Source of the DNA: Mesorhizobium sp. CA8
GTDB lineage: Bacteria; Pseudomonadota; Alphaproteobacteria; Rhizobiales; Rhizobiaceae
Direction of reading: 5' to 3'
NCBI RefSeq assembly: GCF_020164955.1
Contig: NZ_JAIUHG010000011.1
Span: 62,001 to 126,000, forward strand
Length of the DNA: 64,000 nt
Shown here: positions 44,957-52,940 of the stretch, one piece after another
Layout of the letters: each line of letters begins with the position of its first letter
How positions within the stretch are numbered: position 1 is the first letter of the stretch
Made by a program: the position numbers and the translations under genes
Notes under the pieces: generated by a model
Database searches by the model: none
Seen by the model: the letters and a program-made list of their open reading frames with translations, nothing else
What the model was told of the DNA's origin: nothing

Positions 44957-45726
44957 GCGCCGCGCGCGAAATTGCCGGCAAGCATGCGCTGGTCACCGGC
45001 GGCGGTACAGGCGTAGGCCGTGCGATCGCGCTGGCGCTGGCCGAAGCCGGCGTGAACGTCACCATCTGCGGGCGACGGGAAGCAGCACTCGCGGAGGTCG
45101 TAAAGGAAAGCGACCGGATCTTCCCCGTCGCTGCGGATGTTACGAATGAAGTCGAGATAACTGCCCTCCACGATACGGCGGAGGCGGCGCGCGGACCGTT
45201 CGACATCGTCGTCGCCAATGCCGGCATGGCCGGCAGTGCACCGGCGCATAAGACATCGCTGGCCGACTGGCAGCGTACGCTCGACGTCAACCTTACGGGA
45301 GCCTTCCTGACGGTGAAGCCGGCGCTGGCCGGTATGCTGGCGCGGAAGGCAGGTCGCATCGTCTTCGTCGCCTCGACCGCCGGGCTGAAAGGCTACGCCT
45401 ATGTCGCGCCTTACGTCGCCGCCAAGCACGGCCTCGTCGGACTGATGCGGGCCTTGGCCGTCGAGACCGCCAAGTCGGGCGTGACGGTCAACGCCGTCTG
45501 CCCCGGCTTCGTCGAAACCGACATGCTGGAGGAGTCCGTCCAGCGCATCGTCGAGAAGACGGGACGTTCCGCCGATGAGGCGCGTGCAGGCCTCGCGGCG
45601 ACGAACCCGCAGGGGCGGTTCATCCAACCCGAAGAGGTCGCCTCGACGGTGCTGTGGCTGTGCAGCGATGCCGCGCGGTCGATCACCGGGCAGGCGATCT
45701 CGGTCTCTGGAGGCGAGACATGGTAG
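44953..45726 (+). CDS. SDR-family 3-hydroxyacyl-CoA-type dehydrogenase
   Basis: A 257-residue short-chain dehydrogenase with nucleotide motif [12 protein letters not shown], 'ANAGMAG', Ser in VASTAGLKG and catalytic YVAAK (Tyr155, Lys159). In this operon it is expected to oxidise a hydroxyacyl-CoA formed after ring reduction and opening. ATG at 44953 overlaps the fusion gene's stop (ATGA). The 26 extra upstream residues are a shadow. Confidence 0.9.
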   Translation: MSAAREIAGKHALVTGGGTGVGRAIALALAEAGVNVTICGRREAALAEVVKESDRIFPVAADVTNEVEITALHDTAEAARGPFDIVVANAGMAGSAPAHKTSLADWQRTLDVNLTGAFLTVKPALAGMLARKAGRIVFVASTAGLKGYAYVAPYVAAKHGLVGLMRALAVETAKSGVTVNAVCPGFVETDMLEESVQRIVEKTGRSADEARAGLAATNPQGRFIQPEEVASTVLWLCSDAARSITGQAISVSGGETW

Positions 45727-46184
45727 CGGGGCCGACCTCCACCGGGCCGGGCAAGGAGAGGCTGCGGCTGTGGATCCGCCTGCTGCGCGCCTCGCGCACC
45801 ATCGAGGCCGAGTTGCGCGAGCGGCTGAAGAAGGAGTTCGACACCACGCTGCCGCGCTTCGACGTGATGGCAGCGCTTTACCGCTCGCCCGAAGGCATGC
45901 TGATGAGCGACCTGTCCCGTTTCCTGCTTGTCTCGAACGGCAATGTGACGGGCATCGTTGACCGGCTGGTTTCGGAAGGATTGGTGACACGCGCGCGCCG
46001 CAATGGCGACCGCCGCACCTCGATGGTGCGTCTGACCGAAGAAGGCTCGAAATCCTTCGCCGCGATCGCCGCCGCCCATGAGAATTGGGTCGGCGAGCTT
46101 CTCGGCACCGTCAGCGAGGACGAGGCGCGTCGGCTGACCGGCATGCTGAAATCCTTCCGCAGCAATTGGGAGGGACGCGAATGA
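45720..46184 (+). CDS. MarR-family transcriptional regulator
   Basis: A 154-residue MarR protein: helix-turn-helix '[20 protein letters not shown]' and wing '[20 protein letters not shown]'. It is embedded in the aryl-CoA operon, overlapping the SDR stop by 7 bases and the hydratase start by 4, and is probably the pathway's CoA-thioester-responsive repressor, as BadR/HcaR-like MarR proteins are elsewhere. Ribosome site GGAGGCGAG. Confidence 0.9.
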   Translation: MVAGPTSTGPGKERLRLWIRLLRASRTIEAELRERLKKEFDTTLPRFDVMAALYRSPEGMLMSDLSRFLLVSNGNVTGIVDRLVSEGLVTRARRNGDRRTSMVRLTEEGSKSFAAIAAAHENWVGELLGTVSEDEARRLTGMLKSFRSNWEGRE

Positions 46185-46993
46185 GCGCCATGGCCAAGCT
46201 CAAGCCGAAGCACTTCCTCTGGGAGGCCGAAGGCCGGATCGCGAAAATCCGGCTCGACCGGCCGGAGCGCAAGAACCCGCTGACCTTCGACAGCTATGCG
46301 GAGCTGCGCGACACGTTTCGCGAGCTCGTCTATGCCGAGGATGTCGATGCCGTCGTGTTCCTGCCCAATGGCGGCAATTTCTGCTCGGGCGGCGATGTCC
46401 ACGACATTATCGGGCCGCTGGTCAAAATGGACATGAAGCAATTGCTTGCCTTCACACGCATGACCGGCGACTTCGTCAAGGCGATGCTGAATTGCGGCAA
46501 GCCGATCATTTCCGCCGTCGACGGCGTGGCGGTCGGCGCCGGCGCGATCATCGCCATGGCCTCCGATATCCGCATCGCCACGCCCGAGGCAAAGACCGCC
46601 TTCCTGTTCACCCGCGTCGGGCTTGCCGGCTGCGACATGGGCGCTTGCGCGATCCTGCCGCGCATCATCGGCCAGGGCCGCGCGGCCGAGCTGCTCTACA
46701 CCGGCCGCACCATGAGCGCTGCCGAAGGCGAGCGCTGGGGGTTCTACAACCGGCTTGTCGAGCCGGCCGCGCTCGAGGGCGACGCGCTCGACATGGCGGC
46801 GCGCATCGTTTCCGGCCCGACCTTTGCGCATGGCATCACCAAGACACAACTCAACCAGGAATGGTCGATGGGCCTCGACCAGGCGATCGAGGCGGAAGCG
46901 CAGGCGCAGGCGATCTGCATGCAGACCGGCGATTTCGAACGGGCATACAAGGCGTTCGTGGCAAAGGAAAAGCCGGTGTTCGAGGGAGATTAG
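46181..46993 (+). CDS. Enoyl-CoA hydratase/isomerase
   Basis: A 270-residue crotonase-fold protein. Oxyanion-hole segments '[13 protein letters not shown]' and '[20 protein letters not shown]', then '[20 protein letters not shown]'. The second catalytic Glu position of classical hydratases reads 'LAGCDMGA' with Asp, so it may be an isomerase, ring hydrolase or hydratase. It acts on CoA esters made by the operon's first enzyme. Overlaps the MarR stop by 4 bases; a large repeat separates it from the acyl-CoA dehydrogenase. Confidence 0.88.
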   Translation: MSAMAKLKPKHFLWEAEGRIAKIRLDRPERKNPLTFDSYAELRDTFRELVYAEDVDAVVFLPNGGNFCSGGDVHDIIGPLVKMDMKQLLAFTRMTGDFVKAMLNCGKPIISAVDGVAVGAGAIIAMASDIRIATPEAKTAFLFTRVGLAGCDMGACAILPRIIGQGRAAELLYTGRTMSAAEGERWGFYNRLVEPAALEGDALDMAARIVSGPTFAHGITKTQLNQEWSMGLDQAIEAEAQAQAICMQTGDFERAYKAFVAKEKPVFEGD

Positions 46994-47027
46994 GGATGGG
47001 TGTGTTGTTGGAGACGCTGGCGGGACA

Positions 47028-47188
47028 GCGCCCCCCTCTGGCCTGCCGGCCATCTCCCCCTCTAGGGGGGAGATTGGATGTCGCCCCCGCTTTCGCCAAC
47101 CACCAACGCCGCAGGATTGAGTGGGGCGCCAAAACTGCCAATCTCCCCCCTAGAGGGGGAGATGTCCGGCAGGACAGAGGGGGGCGCC
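47028..47188. repeat. Large extragenic palindrome, CCCCCTCTGTCCTGCCGG family (copy C)
   Basis: Arms GCGCCCCCCTCTGGCCTGCC... and ...GGCAGGACAGAGGGGGGCGC with inner TCTCCCCCTCTAGGGGGGAG steps; spacer similar to copy B in the opposite direction. It lies inside the aryl-CoA operon between hydratase and acyl-CoA dehydrogenase genes and extends the open frame of the latter falsely upstream to 47078. Confidence 0.85.
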
Positions 47189-47224
47189 GTAGAGCGCTGC
47201 GCTCGCAGAACTGCGGAGGTGCAA

Positions 47225-48373
47225 ATGCCTGACCGCACCTTCCTCTCGTGGCCCTTCTTTGAAGACCGCCACCGCGCGCTCGCCGAGCAGCTCGACGCCT
47301 GGTGCGCGAAAAATCTCCCCGTCGACCACCACGACGTCGACGCCGCCTGCCGCGGACTCGTGGCGATGCTTGGCCGGGACGGCTGGCTGAAGCCGACGGC
47401 GCTCGACCCCGCCAATCCCGGACCACTGGACGTGCGCACGCTCTGCATCACGCGCGAGACGCTGGCGCTCCATGACGGGTTGGCCGACTTCGCCTTCGCC
47501 ATGCAGGGGCTGGGCACCGGCGCGATCTCGCTGTTCGGCACGGCGGACCAGCAGCGCTGGTTGGAGAAGACGCGGGCTGGCCAGGCAATCTCGGCCTTCG
47601 CGCTGTCGGAGCCGCGCTCGGGATCGGACGTCGCCAACATGGAGATGACGGCAGTCCGCGACGGCGGCGACTATGTGCTTTCCGGCGAAAAGACCTGGAT
47701 TTCCAATGGCGGCATCGCCGATCTTTATGTCGTCTTTGCCCGCACCGGCGAGGCGCCGGGCGCGAAAGGGATTTCCGCTTTCGTCGTGCCGGCGGAGACC
47801 AAGGGTCTCGATGTCGCCGAGCGGCTCGAGGTGATCGCGCCGCATCCGCTGGCGCGGCTTTCTTTTGACAGTGTGCGCGTTCCGGCTTCCGGCCTGATCG
47901 GCAAGCCGGGCGATGGTTTCCGTATCGCCATGTCGGTGCTCGACGTGTTCCGCTCGACCGTTGGCGCGGCCGCCCTCGGCTTTGCGCGGCGCGCGCTGGA
48001 CGAGAGCGTCAAGCGCGCGGCCGAGCGAAAACTGTTCGGCGCGCCGATGGCCGAGCTGCAGATGGTGCAGGGCCATATCGCCGACATGGCGCTGGATGTC
48101 GATGCCGCGGCGCTCCTCATCTACCGCGCCGCCTGGACCAAGGACATGGGCGCGGCGCGGGTCACACGCGAGGCGGCGATGGCGAAGCTCTTCGCCACCG
48201 ACAAGGCGCAGAAGGTGATCGATAAGGCCGTGCAGCTGCATGGCGGCGACGGTGTGCGCAAGGGCCATATCGTCGAGAGCCTCTATCGCGAGATCCGGGC
48301 GCTGCGCATCTATGAGGGCGCCTCGGACGTGCAGAAGGTGGTGATCGCCAGGCAGGTCATGGGAGCGGCGTAA
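47225..48373 (+). CDS. Acyl-CoA dehydrogenase
   Basis: A 382-residue FAD acyl-CoA dehydrogenase: '[20 protein letters not shown]' (FAD site), '[20 protein letters not shown]' and C-terminal '[20 protein letters not shown]', with catalytic Glu in [11 protein letters not shown] (about 365). It would form the double bond in a CoA-bound chain or ring. Start ATG at 47225 behind GGAGGTG; upstream frame is repeat DNA. RidA follows after 39 bases. Confidence 0.9.
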   Translation: MPDRTFLSWPFFEDRHRALAEQLDAWCAKNLPVDHHDVDAACRGLVAMLGRDGWLKPTALDPANPGPLDVRTLCITRETLALHDGLADFAFAMQGLGTGAISLFGTADQQRWLEKTRAGQAISAFALSEPRSGSDVANMEMTAVRDGGDYVLSGEKTWISNGGIADLYVVFARTGEAPGAKGISAFVVPAETKGLDVAERLEVIAPHPLARLSFDSVRVPASGLIGKPGDGFRIAMSVLDVFRSTVGAAALGFARRALDESVKRAAERKLFGAPMAELQMVQGHIADMALDVDAAALLIYRAAWTKDMGAARVTREAAMAKLFATDKAQKVIDKAVQLHGGDGVRKGHIVESLYREIRALRIYEGASDVQKVVIARQVMGAA

Positions 48374-48412
48374 GACCTTGCGGACCGTATTTGAAACCGG
48401 GGGAGGCTAGAC

Positions 48413-48808
48413 ATGCACACCATTTTGCAGCCGGAAGGCTGGGCCAAACCGATCGGCTACGCCAATGGCGTCGCGGCGCATGGGCGACTGGTGTTCGTCG
48501 GCGGCCAGGTCGGCTGGAACGCCGAATGCAAGTTCGAGACCGACGATTTCGTCGGCCAGGTGCGGCAGGCGCTCGCCAATGTGGTCGCGGTGCTGGCCGA
48601 AGCCGGCGGCGAACCGCAGCACATCACCTCGATGACCTGGTATTTCACCGACAAGGCCGAATATCTTGCCAATCTGAAAGGGATCGGCGAGGCCTACCGG
48701 GCCGTCATCGGCAGGCATTTTCCGGCGATGGCCGCCATGCAGGTGGTGGCGCTGGTCGAAGACCGCGCCAAAGTGGAAATACAGGCGATGGCGGTTATTC
48801 CGGAATGA
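48413..48808 (+). CDS. RidA/YjgF-family protein
   Basis: A 131-residue RidA-like trimeric protein: 'GYANGVAAHGRLVFVGGQVG', 'VVAVLAEAGGEPQHITSMTW' and C-terminal 'VALVEDRAKVEIQAMAVIPE' with the Glu of the active pocket. The usual Arg105 position reads Asp-Arg (EDRAKVEI), so imine deaminase activity is possible. RidA relatives are found in 2-aminobenzoate-CoA and other amino-aromatic pathways, where they would hydrolyse enamine or imine intermediates. Last gene of the operon. GGGGGAGG ribosome site. Confidence 0.88.
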   Translation: MHTILQPEGWAKPIGYANGVAAHGRLVFVGGQVGWNAECKFETDDFVGQVRQALANVVAVLAEAGGEPQHITSMTWYFTDKAEYLANLKGIGEAYRAVIGRHFPAMAAMQVVALVEDRAKVEIQAMAVIPE

Positions 48809-48896
48809 GGGGCGGCCGGCTTGGGCCAGGGTTGATTCTCGATAGCAGGTTGCTGGCGCGCTCACCCTTAAGCCACCAATTCTCAACGTCGGCGCT

Positions 48897-49035
48897 GCCC
48901 CTCATCTGGCTGCCGCCATCTTCTCCCGTGAAACGGGGAGAAGGGTGCTGTCATCACTCGTCTTCGCCAATCGCCAGCGCTGCAAAAGGCGCCGAGATTG
49001 CGGTGGGGAGAAATGCCCGGCAGGACGATGAAAGG
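48897..49035. repeat. Extragenic palindrome, CTTCTCCC-GGGGAGAAG family
   Basis: A hairpin CTTCTCCCGTGAAACGGGGAGAAG (48919-48942) with outer arms CCCTCATC...GGCTGCCG and GCCCGGCAGGACGATG. It is the usual end-of-operon element seen in mesorhizobia, here after RidA. The rest of 48809-49204 holds only this and the GntR operator. Confidence 0.65.
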
Positions 49036-49125
49036 GCAGCGCCAACGTCCCAAGCAGATGCTAATTTGGGCTCAGCGACCGCATCGCGCGAGGCATTTCC
49101 CAGTCGCTTGGCTATCGCCACGATT

Positions 49126-49143
49126 TGTGATCAGATGATCACA
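49126..49143. promoter_or_regulatory. GntR operator 1
   Basis: TGTGATCAGATGATCACA, a perfect 8+8 inverted repeat with a 2-base centre, 61 bases before the GntR start. The same arms with another centre recur at 50058-50075 before the next operon. FCD-type GntR regulators bind such palindromes, so autoregulation is likely. Confidence 0.8.
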
Positions 49144-49204
49144 CCCGCTTTGGCGGGTAGGAATTCGCAGATAGACTTTGCCGGCACCCAAGGAAAGCAA
49201 AAGC

Positions 49205-49933
49205 GTGGCTCTGGGCTTCGAACCCGTATCGGGACGCATCACTGTCCAGGATGGCGTCTACCAGCAGCTTCGCCATGCCTTGATGGTCGGCAGCTTCGAT
49301 CCCGGGCAGGTACTGACCATTGCTTCGCTGGCCGAAGCTTTCGGCACCTCGAATATGCCGGTGCGCGAGGCCTTGCGCCGGCTCGCGGCAGAGAATGCGG
49401 TGGAGATCTCGCAGAACGGCTCGGCCTGCGTGCCGGTGGTGACGCGGGCGCGGCTCGACGACCTCTGCCGGGCCCGGCTCGCGGTCGAAGGGCTGGCCGC
49501 CGAGCTTGGCGGGCCGCGCCTGACCGCGACCGACGTCGCCTCCCTGCAAAAGGTCACCGACGACCAGCAGGCGATCGGCCGCGACGGCAGCATCTATGAG
49601 CTGATCGCCAAGAACCAGCAGTTCCATTTCACCATCTACCGCGCCTCCGGCTCCGACGTGCTGTTCCAGTTGATCGAGACGCTGTGGCTGCGCTTCGGCC
49701 CTTATATGCGGCTCTTGTCCAACCACGTCGCGCCGCTGATGCGCGCCGGCACCATGGAGCCCTCGGGCAGGCATGCCGCGATCATCGCCGCGCTCAAGGA
49801 CAAGGATTTCATTCGCGCGCGCGACGAGGTGGTGGCCGACATTACAGCGACGCAGGAAACCTTGCGCGCGATCTGCCCTGACGTGCCCGAGCCTCGCGCT
49901 GTGGATTTCGCCGCCTTCGGCAAGGCGCCCTGA
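49205..49933 (+). CDS. GntR-family (FCD-domain) transcriptional regulator
   Basis: A 242-residue GntR regulator: N-terminal winged helix 'LTIASLAEAFGTSNMPVREA' and a C-terminal FCD effector domain with 'LCRARLAVEGLAAELGG' and metal-site residues in 'KNQQFHFTIYRASG' and 'HAAIIAALKDKD'. Effectors are usually carboxylic or amino acids. GTG at 49205 follows AAGGAAA; a TTG at 49178 would add 9 residues. Two identical-arm palindromes flank the gene, showing it most likely controls itself and the PLP-enzyme/transport genes downstream. Confidence 0.9.
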   Translation: MALGFEPVSGRITVQDGVYQQLRHALMVGSFDPGQVLTIASLAEAFGTSNMPVREALRRLAAENAVEISQNGSACVPVVTRARLDDLCRARLAVEGLAAELGGPRLTATDVASLQKVTDDQQAIGRDGSIYELIAKNQQFHFTIYRASGSDVLFQLIETLWLRFGPYMRLLSNHVAPLMRAGTMEPSGRHAAIIAALKDKDFIRARDEVVADITATQETLRAICPDVPEPRAVDFAAFGKAP

Positions 49934-50056
49934 ATTGGCAGGCGCTTCGGCCACCTCCACCGCGAGTCAGCGGCGGCTTCTGGACCAAAATTAACGCTTA
50001 CCTCCTGGCCGCCTGTCGGCATTTCTTCTGTGCTGCCAATTGATCCCCGCCCGGTT

Positions 50057-50076
50057 TTGTGATCACATGATCACAA
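50057..50076. promoter_or_regulatory. GntR operator 2
   Basis: TTGTGATCACATGATCACAA, a perfect inverted repeat with the same TGTGATCA/TGATCACA arms as the site at 49126-49143, ending 18 bases before the kynureninase-like gene. It likely places this gene and those after it under the GntR protein. Confidence 0.8.
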
Positions 50077-50094
50077 GGGAGCGAGAGACAGCAA

Positions 50095-51234
50095 ATGTCC
50101 GGCTATTTTCTCTGTCATTCGATCGGCACTTTCCCCGGCAAGGCCGAGCGCATGGCCGCCGCTCTGGCGGAATTTTCCGGCGTCTGGTCGGCAGAGGATG
50201 ACGGCCAGTGGCCGGCCGCGCTTGCCGCACGCCAGCGCTTCATCGACGCCTGGACGCGATTGATCGAAGCACCGCAGGGCACGTTGACCACGGCTGAGAA
50301 TGTCACGGCCGCGCTCTACAGCCTGATCGGCGGCCTGCCGGCCGAGCGCCTGGCGGGAAAGCGGCTGCTGGTTGCCGGCGATTGCTTCCCAAGCCTGCAT
50401 TTCCTGCTTGCGGGATTGGCCGAGCGCTTCAGCTTCACGCTCGATACCGTGCCGCTTCGGTCCGGCGAGAGCTGGGTGCGCGACGAGGATTTCATCGCCC
50501 GCTGGCAGGAAGATGTCGGGCTCGCGCTCATCACCTTCGTCACCTCGACGGCCTCGCATCGCTGCGATGTCGGGCGGCTTGCCGCGCATGGCCGCGCCAT
50601 GGGCAGCATTGTCGGCGTCGACGTCACGCAAGGCATCGGCGTGGCGCCGTTTTCGGTTGCCGCGACGCCGGTCGATTTCGTCGTCTCGACTTCGCTGAAA
50701 TGGCTGTGCGGTTCCTCCGGCGCCGGCATATTGCAGGTCGCGCCGGAATTGCTTGCGGCGTGCCGGCCGGAGCTGCGCGGCTGGTTCAGCCAGCCCAACC
50801 CGTTCTCCTGGGATCTCGACGCCTTTACCTATGCCGACGATGCGCGCCGCTTCGACCATGGCACGCCGGCGATCCTGGCCAGCGTCGCCTCGCTGCCCGG
50901 GCTGGAATGGGTGGAGAAGACCGGCATCGACGCCATCCGCGCGCAGAATACTGCGCTCGTCGAGCGCATCATCGGCGCGGCGCTCGACAATGGCTGGATG
51001 CTGCGTTCGCCGCTCGATGCCGGTGAGCGCGGCGGCAGCGTCATGCTCGGCCTTCCGCAAGGCGAGGAACCGGCGAAAATCATCGCGGCGTTGCGCAACG
51101 AGCGGCTCTACTGCGACGCCCGCGGCACGACGCTCAGGCTGTCGCCCGGCATGGTGACCACGGAAGCGGCGGTCGATGCGCTGATTGCGGGGCTTGAGGA
51201 GCATATCGGCTCGCGGCATCGCCGCGCATCCTGA
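50095..51234 (+). CDS. Class V aminotransferase-fold enzyme (kynureninase-like)
   Basis: A 379-residue PLP enzyme of fold type I. The PLP lysine is in STSLKWLCGSSG (about Lys202), with 'TTAENVTAALYSLIGGLPAE' and 'IVGVDVTQGIGVAPF' (Asp binding the PLP nitrogen) and the C-terminal 'LYCDARGTTLRLSPGMVTTE'. Relatives include kynureninase and other carbon-carbon or carbon-sulphur lyases. First gene of a GntR-controlled unit with an amino-acid binding protein, permease and another class V enzyme. Kynureninase would yield anthranilate, fitting the neighbouring 2-aminobenzoyl-CoA-type operon, but identity is unproven. Confidence 0.8.
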   Translation: MSGYFLCHSIGTFPGKAERMAAALAEFSGVWSAEDDGQWPAALAARQRFIDAWTRLIEAPQGTLTTAENVTAALYSLIGGLPAERLAGKRLLVAGDCFPSLHFLLAGLAERFSFTLDTVPLRSGESWVRDEDFIARWQEDVGLALITFVTSTASHRCDVGRLAAHGRAMGSIVGVDVTQGIGVAPFSVAATPVDFVVSTSLKWLCGSSGAGILQVAPELLAACRPELRGWFSQPNPFSWDLDAFTYADDARRFDHGTPAILASVASLPGLEWVEKTGIDAIRAQNTALVERIIGAALDNGWMLRSPLDAGERGGSVMLGLPQGEEPAKIIAALRNERLYCDARGTTLRLSPGMVTTEAAVDALIAGLEEHIGSRHRRAS

Positions 51235-51337
51235 TTTCAGGCACCGCCTCGCCTGCGACGCCCTGGGAGTTGGGCGCCCGAAGAAGCGGAAGAGGAAATG
51301 AGTCACTTTCGACGTGGCCGAACCAGAGGGAAGCACA

Positions 51338-52123
51338 ATGTTGAAATGTCTAGGACTGATTGGGGTGATCGTCGCCGCGGGCGTGGCCTTCGCGGCGCCC
51401 GCCTTTGCAGACAAGATTATGGTAGGCGCCTACCCGGCCAACCCACCATGGGAATACAAGACCGATTCCGGCGGCTTCGAGGGGTTTGAGATCGACGTTG
51501 CCAACGACGTCGCCAAGCGTATCGGCGCCGATGTCGAGTTCCAGGACCTCGGCTTCCAGGCGCTGTTCGCGGCGACCGCTTCGGGCCGCATCGACTTTGC
51601 CGTATCCTCGATCTCCGTCACCAAGGAGCGGCTGCAGAACCAGGGCTTCACCCAGCCCTATTACGACAGCGACGGCACGATCGTCGGCAAGGCGGATTCC
51701 GCCATCAAGTCGCTCGACGACCTCAAGGGCAAGACCATCGGCGTCATCGCCGGATCGACCGGCGAGGCCTATATGAAGGAAAACGCCGCCAAGCTCGGCG
51801 TCGCCGAGACCAAGAGCTACAACGCCCAGCAGGATCTTTTGCTCGACGTGCAGAACGGCCGAATCGACGGCGGCGCCGGCGAGCTCGCCGGCTTCCTGTT
51901 CGCCATCAAGCAGATGCCGGCGCTGAAAATCCTGGTGCGCATCCCGACCGGCGAACGCTTCGCTATGATGACCAAGAAGGGCCACCCGCTGCTTGAGAAG
52001 GTGAATGACGCGATCACTGCGATGAAGAAGGACGGCACCATGGCCGCGATCCACAAGAAGTGGTTCGGCGTCGATCCGGAGGCCGGCACCAGCACCGTGA
52101 CGCCCGGTCCGATCCCGCAATAA
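51338..52123 (+). CDS. Amino-acid ABC transporter substrate-binding protein
   Basis: A 261-residue family 3 (polar amino acid) binding protein: Sec signal MLKCLGLIGVIVAAGVAFAA, then 'IMVGAYPANPPWEYKTDSGG', 'GFEIDVANDVAKRIGADVEF', 'FAVSSISVTKERLQNQGFTQ' and 'LKGKTIGVIAGSTGEAYMKE'. The ligand-site Arg is not obvious: the usual 'TxxR' reads VTKERLQN. Only one permease gene follows and there is no ATPase gene nearby. Confidence 0.9.
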   Translation: MLKCLGLIGVIVAAGVAFAAPAFADKIMVGAYPANPPWEYKTDSGGFEGFEIDVANDVAKRIGADVEFQDLGFQALFAATASGRIDFAVSSISVTKERLQNQGFTQPYYDSDGTIVGKADSAIKSLDDLKGKTIGVIAGSTGEAYMKENAAKLGVAETKSYNAQQDLLLDVQNGRIDGGAGELAGFLFAIKQMPALKILVRIPTGERFAMMTKKGHPLLEKVNDAITAMKKDGTMAAIHKKWFGVDPEAGTSTVTPGPIPQ

Positions 52124-52140
52124 GCCAGCGAACTACCGCC

Positions 52141-52171
52141 GCGGGGGCGCGGGCCCGGCGGGCGCCCCCGC
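52141..52171 (+). terminator. Intercistronic hairpin after binding-protein gene
   Basis: GCGGGGGCGC / GCGCCCCCGC, a perfect 10-bp GC stem with an 11-base loop, 17 bases after the SBP stop and 57 bases before the permease. Followed by CTTCCACCC, so a partial terminator or message stabiliser. Confidence 0.65.
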
Positions 52172-52228
52172 TTCCACCCTTCAGGCCCGCGAAGGCGGTG
52201 GGCTTGGCATTGCCTTCATGGTGAGCCG

Positions 52229-52903
52229 ATGGAACTGATCGATACCTTCTTCAACTGGGGCATCCTGGTCCGATCCTTTCCGATCCTGATCCGCGGACTG
52301 GGCAACACCATACTGCTTGGCTGCGCGGCCATCGTGTTAGGCACCATTGCAGGCCTCGCGATCTGTTTGGTGCGGCTCTACGCGCCGAAGCCGTTGAGAC
52401 GGCTGGCGACGCTCTATATCGATATGTTCCGCGCGCTGCCGATCCTGGTGGTGTTGATCCTGATCTATTACGCCCTGCCCTTCGTCGGCATCCGCCTGTC
52501 GTCCTTCGTGTCAGCCGCGCTCGCGCTGTCGCTGGTGCTCGCGGCCTTCACGGCGGAGGTCTGCCGCGCCGGCATCCAGAACATCCCGAAAGGCCAGTTC
52601 GAGGCGGCGGCAGCACTCGGCCTGCCCTTCTGGGTCGCCATGCGCAAGGTGGTGCTGCCGCAGGCGATCCGCGTCGTCATCCCGCCGCTGACCAGCAATT
52701 GCGTCTCGGTTTTCAAGGACACTGCGCTCGCCTCGGTGGTGGCGATGCCGGACCTCTTGAAGCAGGCGACCGACGCGCAGGCGCTGATGGCCAACCCGAC
52801 GCCGCTGATCGGCGCTGCGATCATCTATCTCGCCTTCCTGTGGCCGCTGGTGCGGCTGGTCGGCTACCTCGAAGAGCGCGGCAAAGCCCGATCCGCGCAC
52901 TGA
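52229..52903 (+). CDS. Amino-acid ABC transporter permease
   Basis: A 224-residue HisM/GlnP-type permease: first segments 'WGILVRSFPILIRGLGNTIL', the EAA loop 'EAAAALGLPFWVAMRKVVLP' and about five helices. A homodimer could form the channel, so a second permease gene is not needed, but an ATPase is and none is coded here. No strong ribosome site; AUG at 52229 after GTGAGCCG. Confidence 0.9.
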   Translation: MELIDTFFNWGILVRSFPILIRGLGNTILLGCAAIVLGTIAGLAICLVRLYAPKPLRRLATLYIDMFRALPILVVLILIYYALPFVGIRLSSFVSAALALSLVLAAFTAEVCRAGIQNIPKGQFEAAAALGLPFWVAMRKVVLPQAIRVVIPPLTSNCVSVFKDTALASVVAMPDLLKQATDAQALMANPTPLIGAAIIYLAFLWPLVRLVGYLEERGKARSAH

Positions 52904-52940
52904 TCCCCACTTGAAATCGATGACCTGAAGGAGACGCCTC

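Noticed and set aside
17292..47188. Possible CRISPR array or IS ends from the repeated blocks
   Set aside because: The copies are far apart, palindromic and without regular spacers, and no cas or transposase gene is present.
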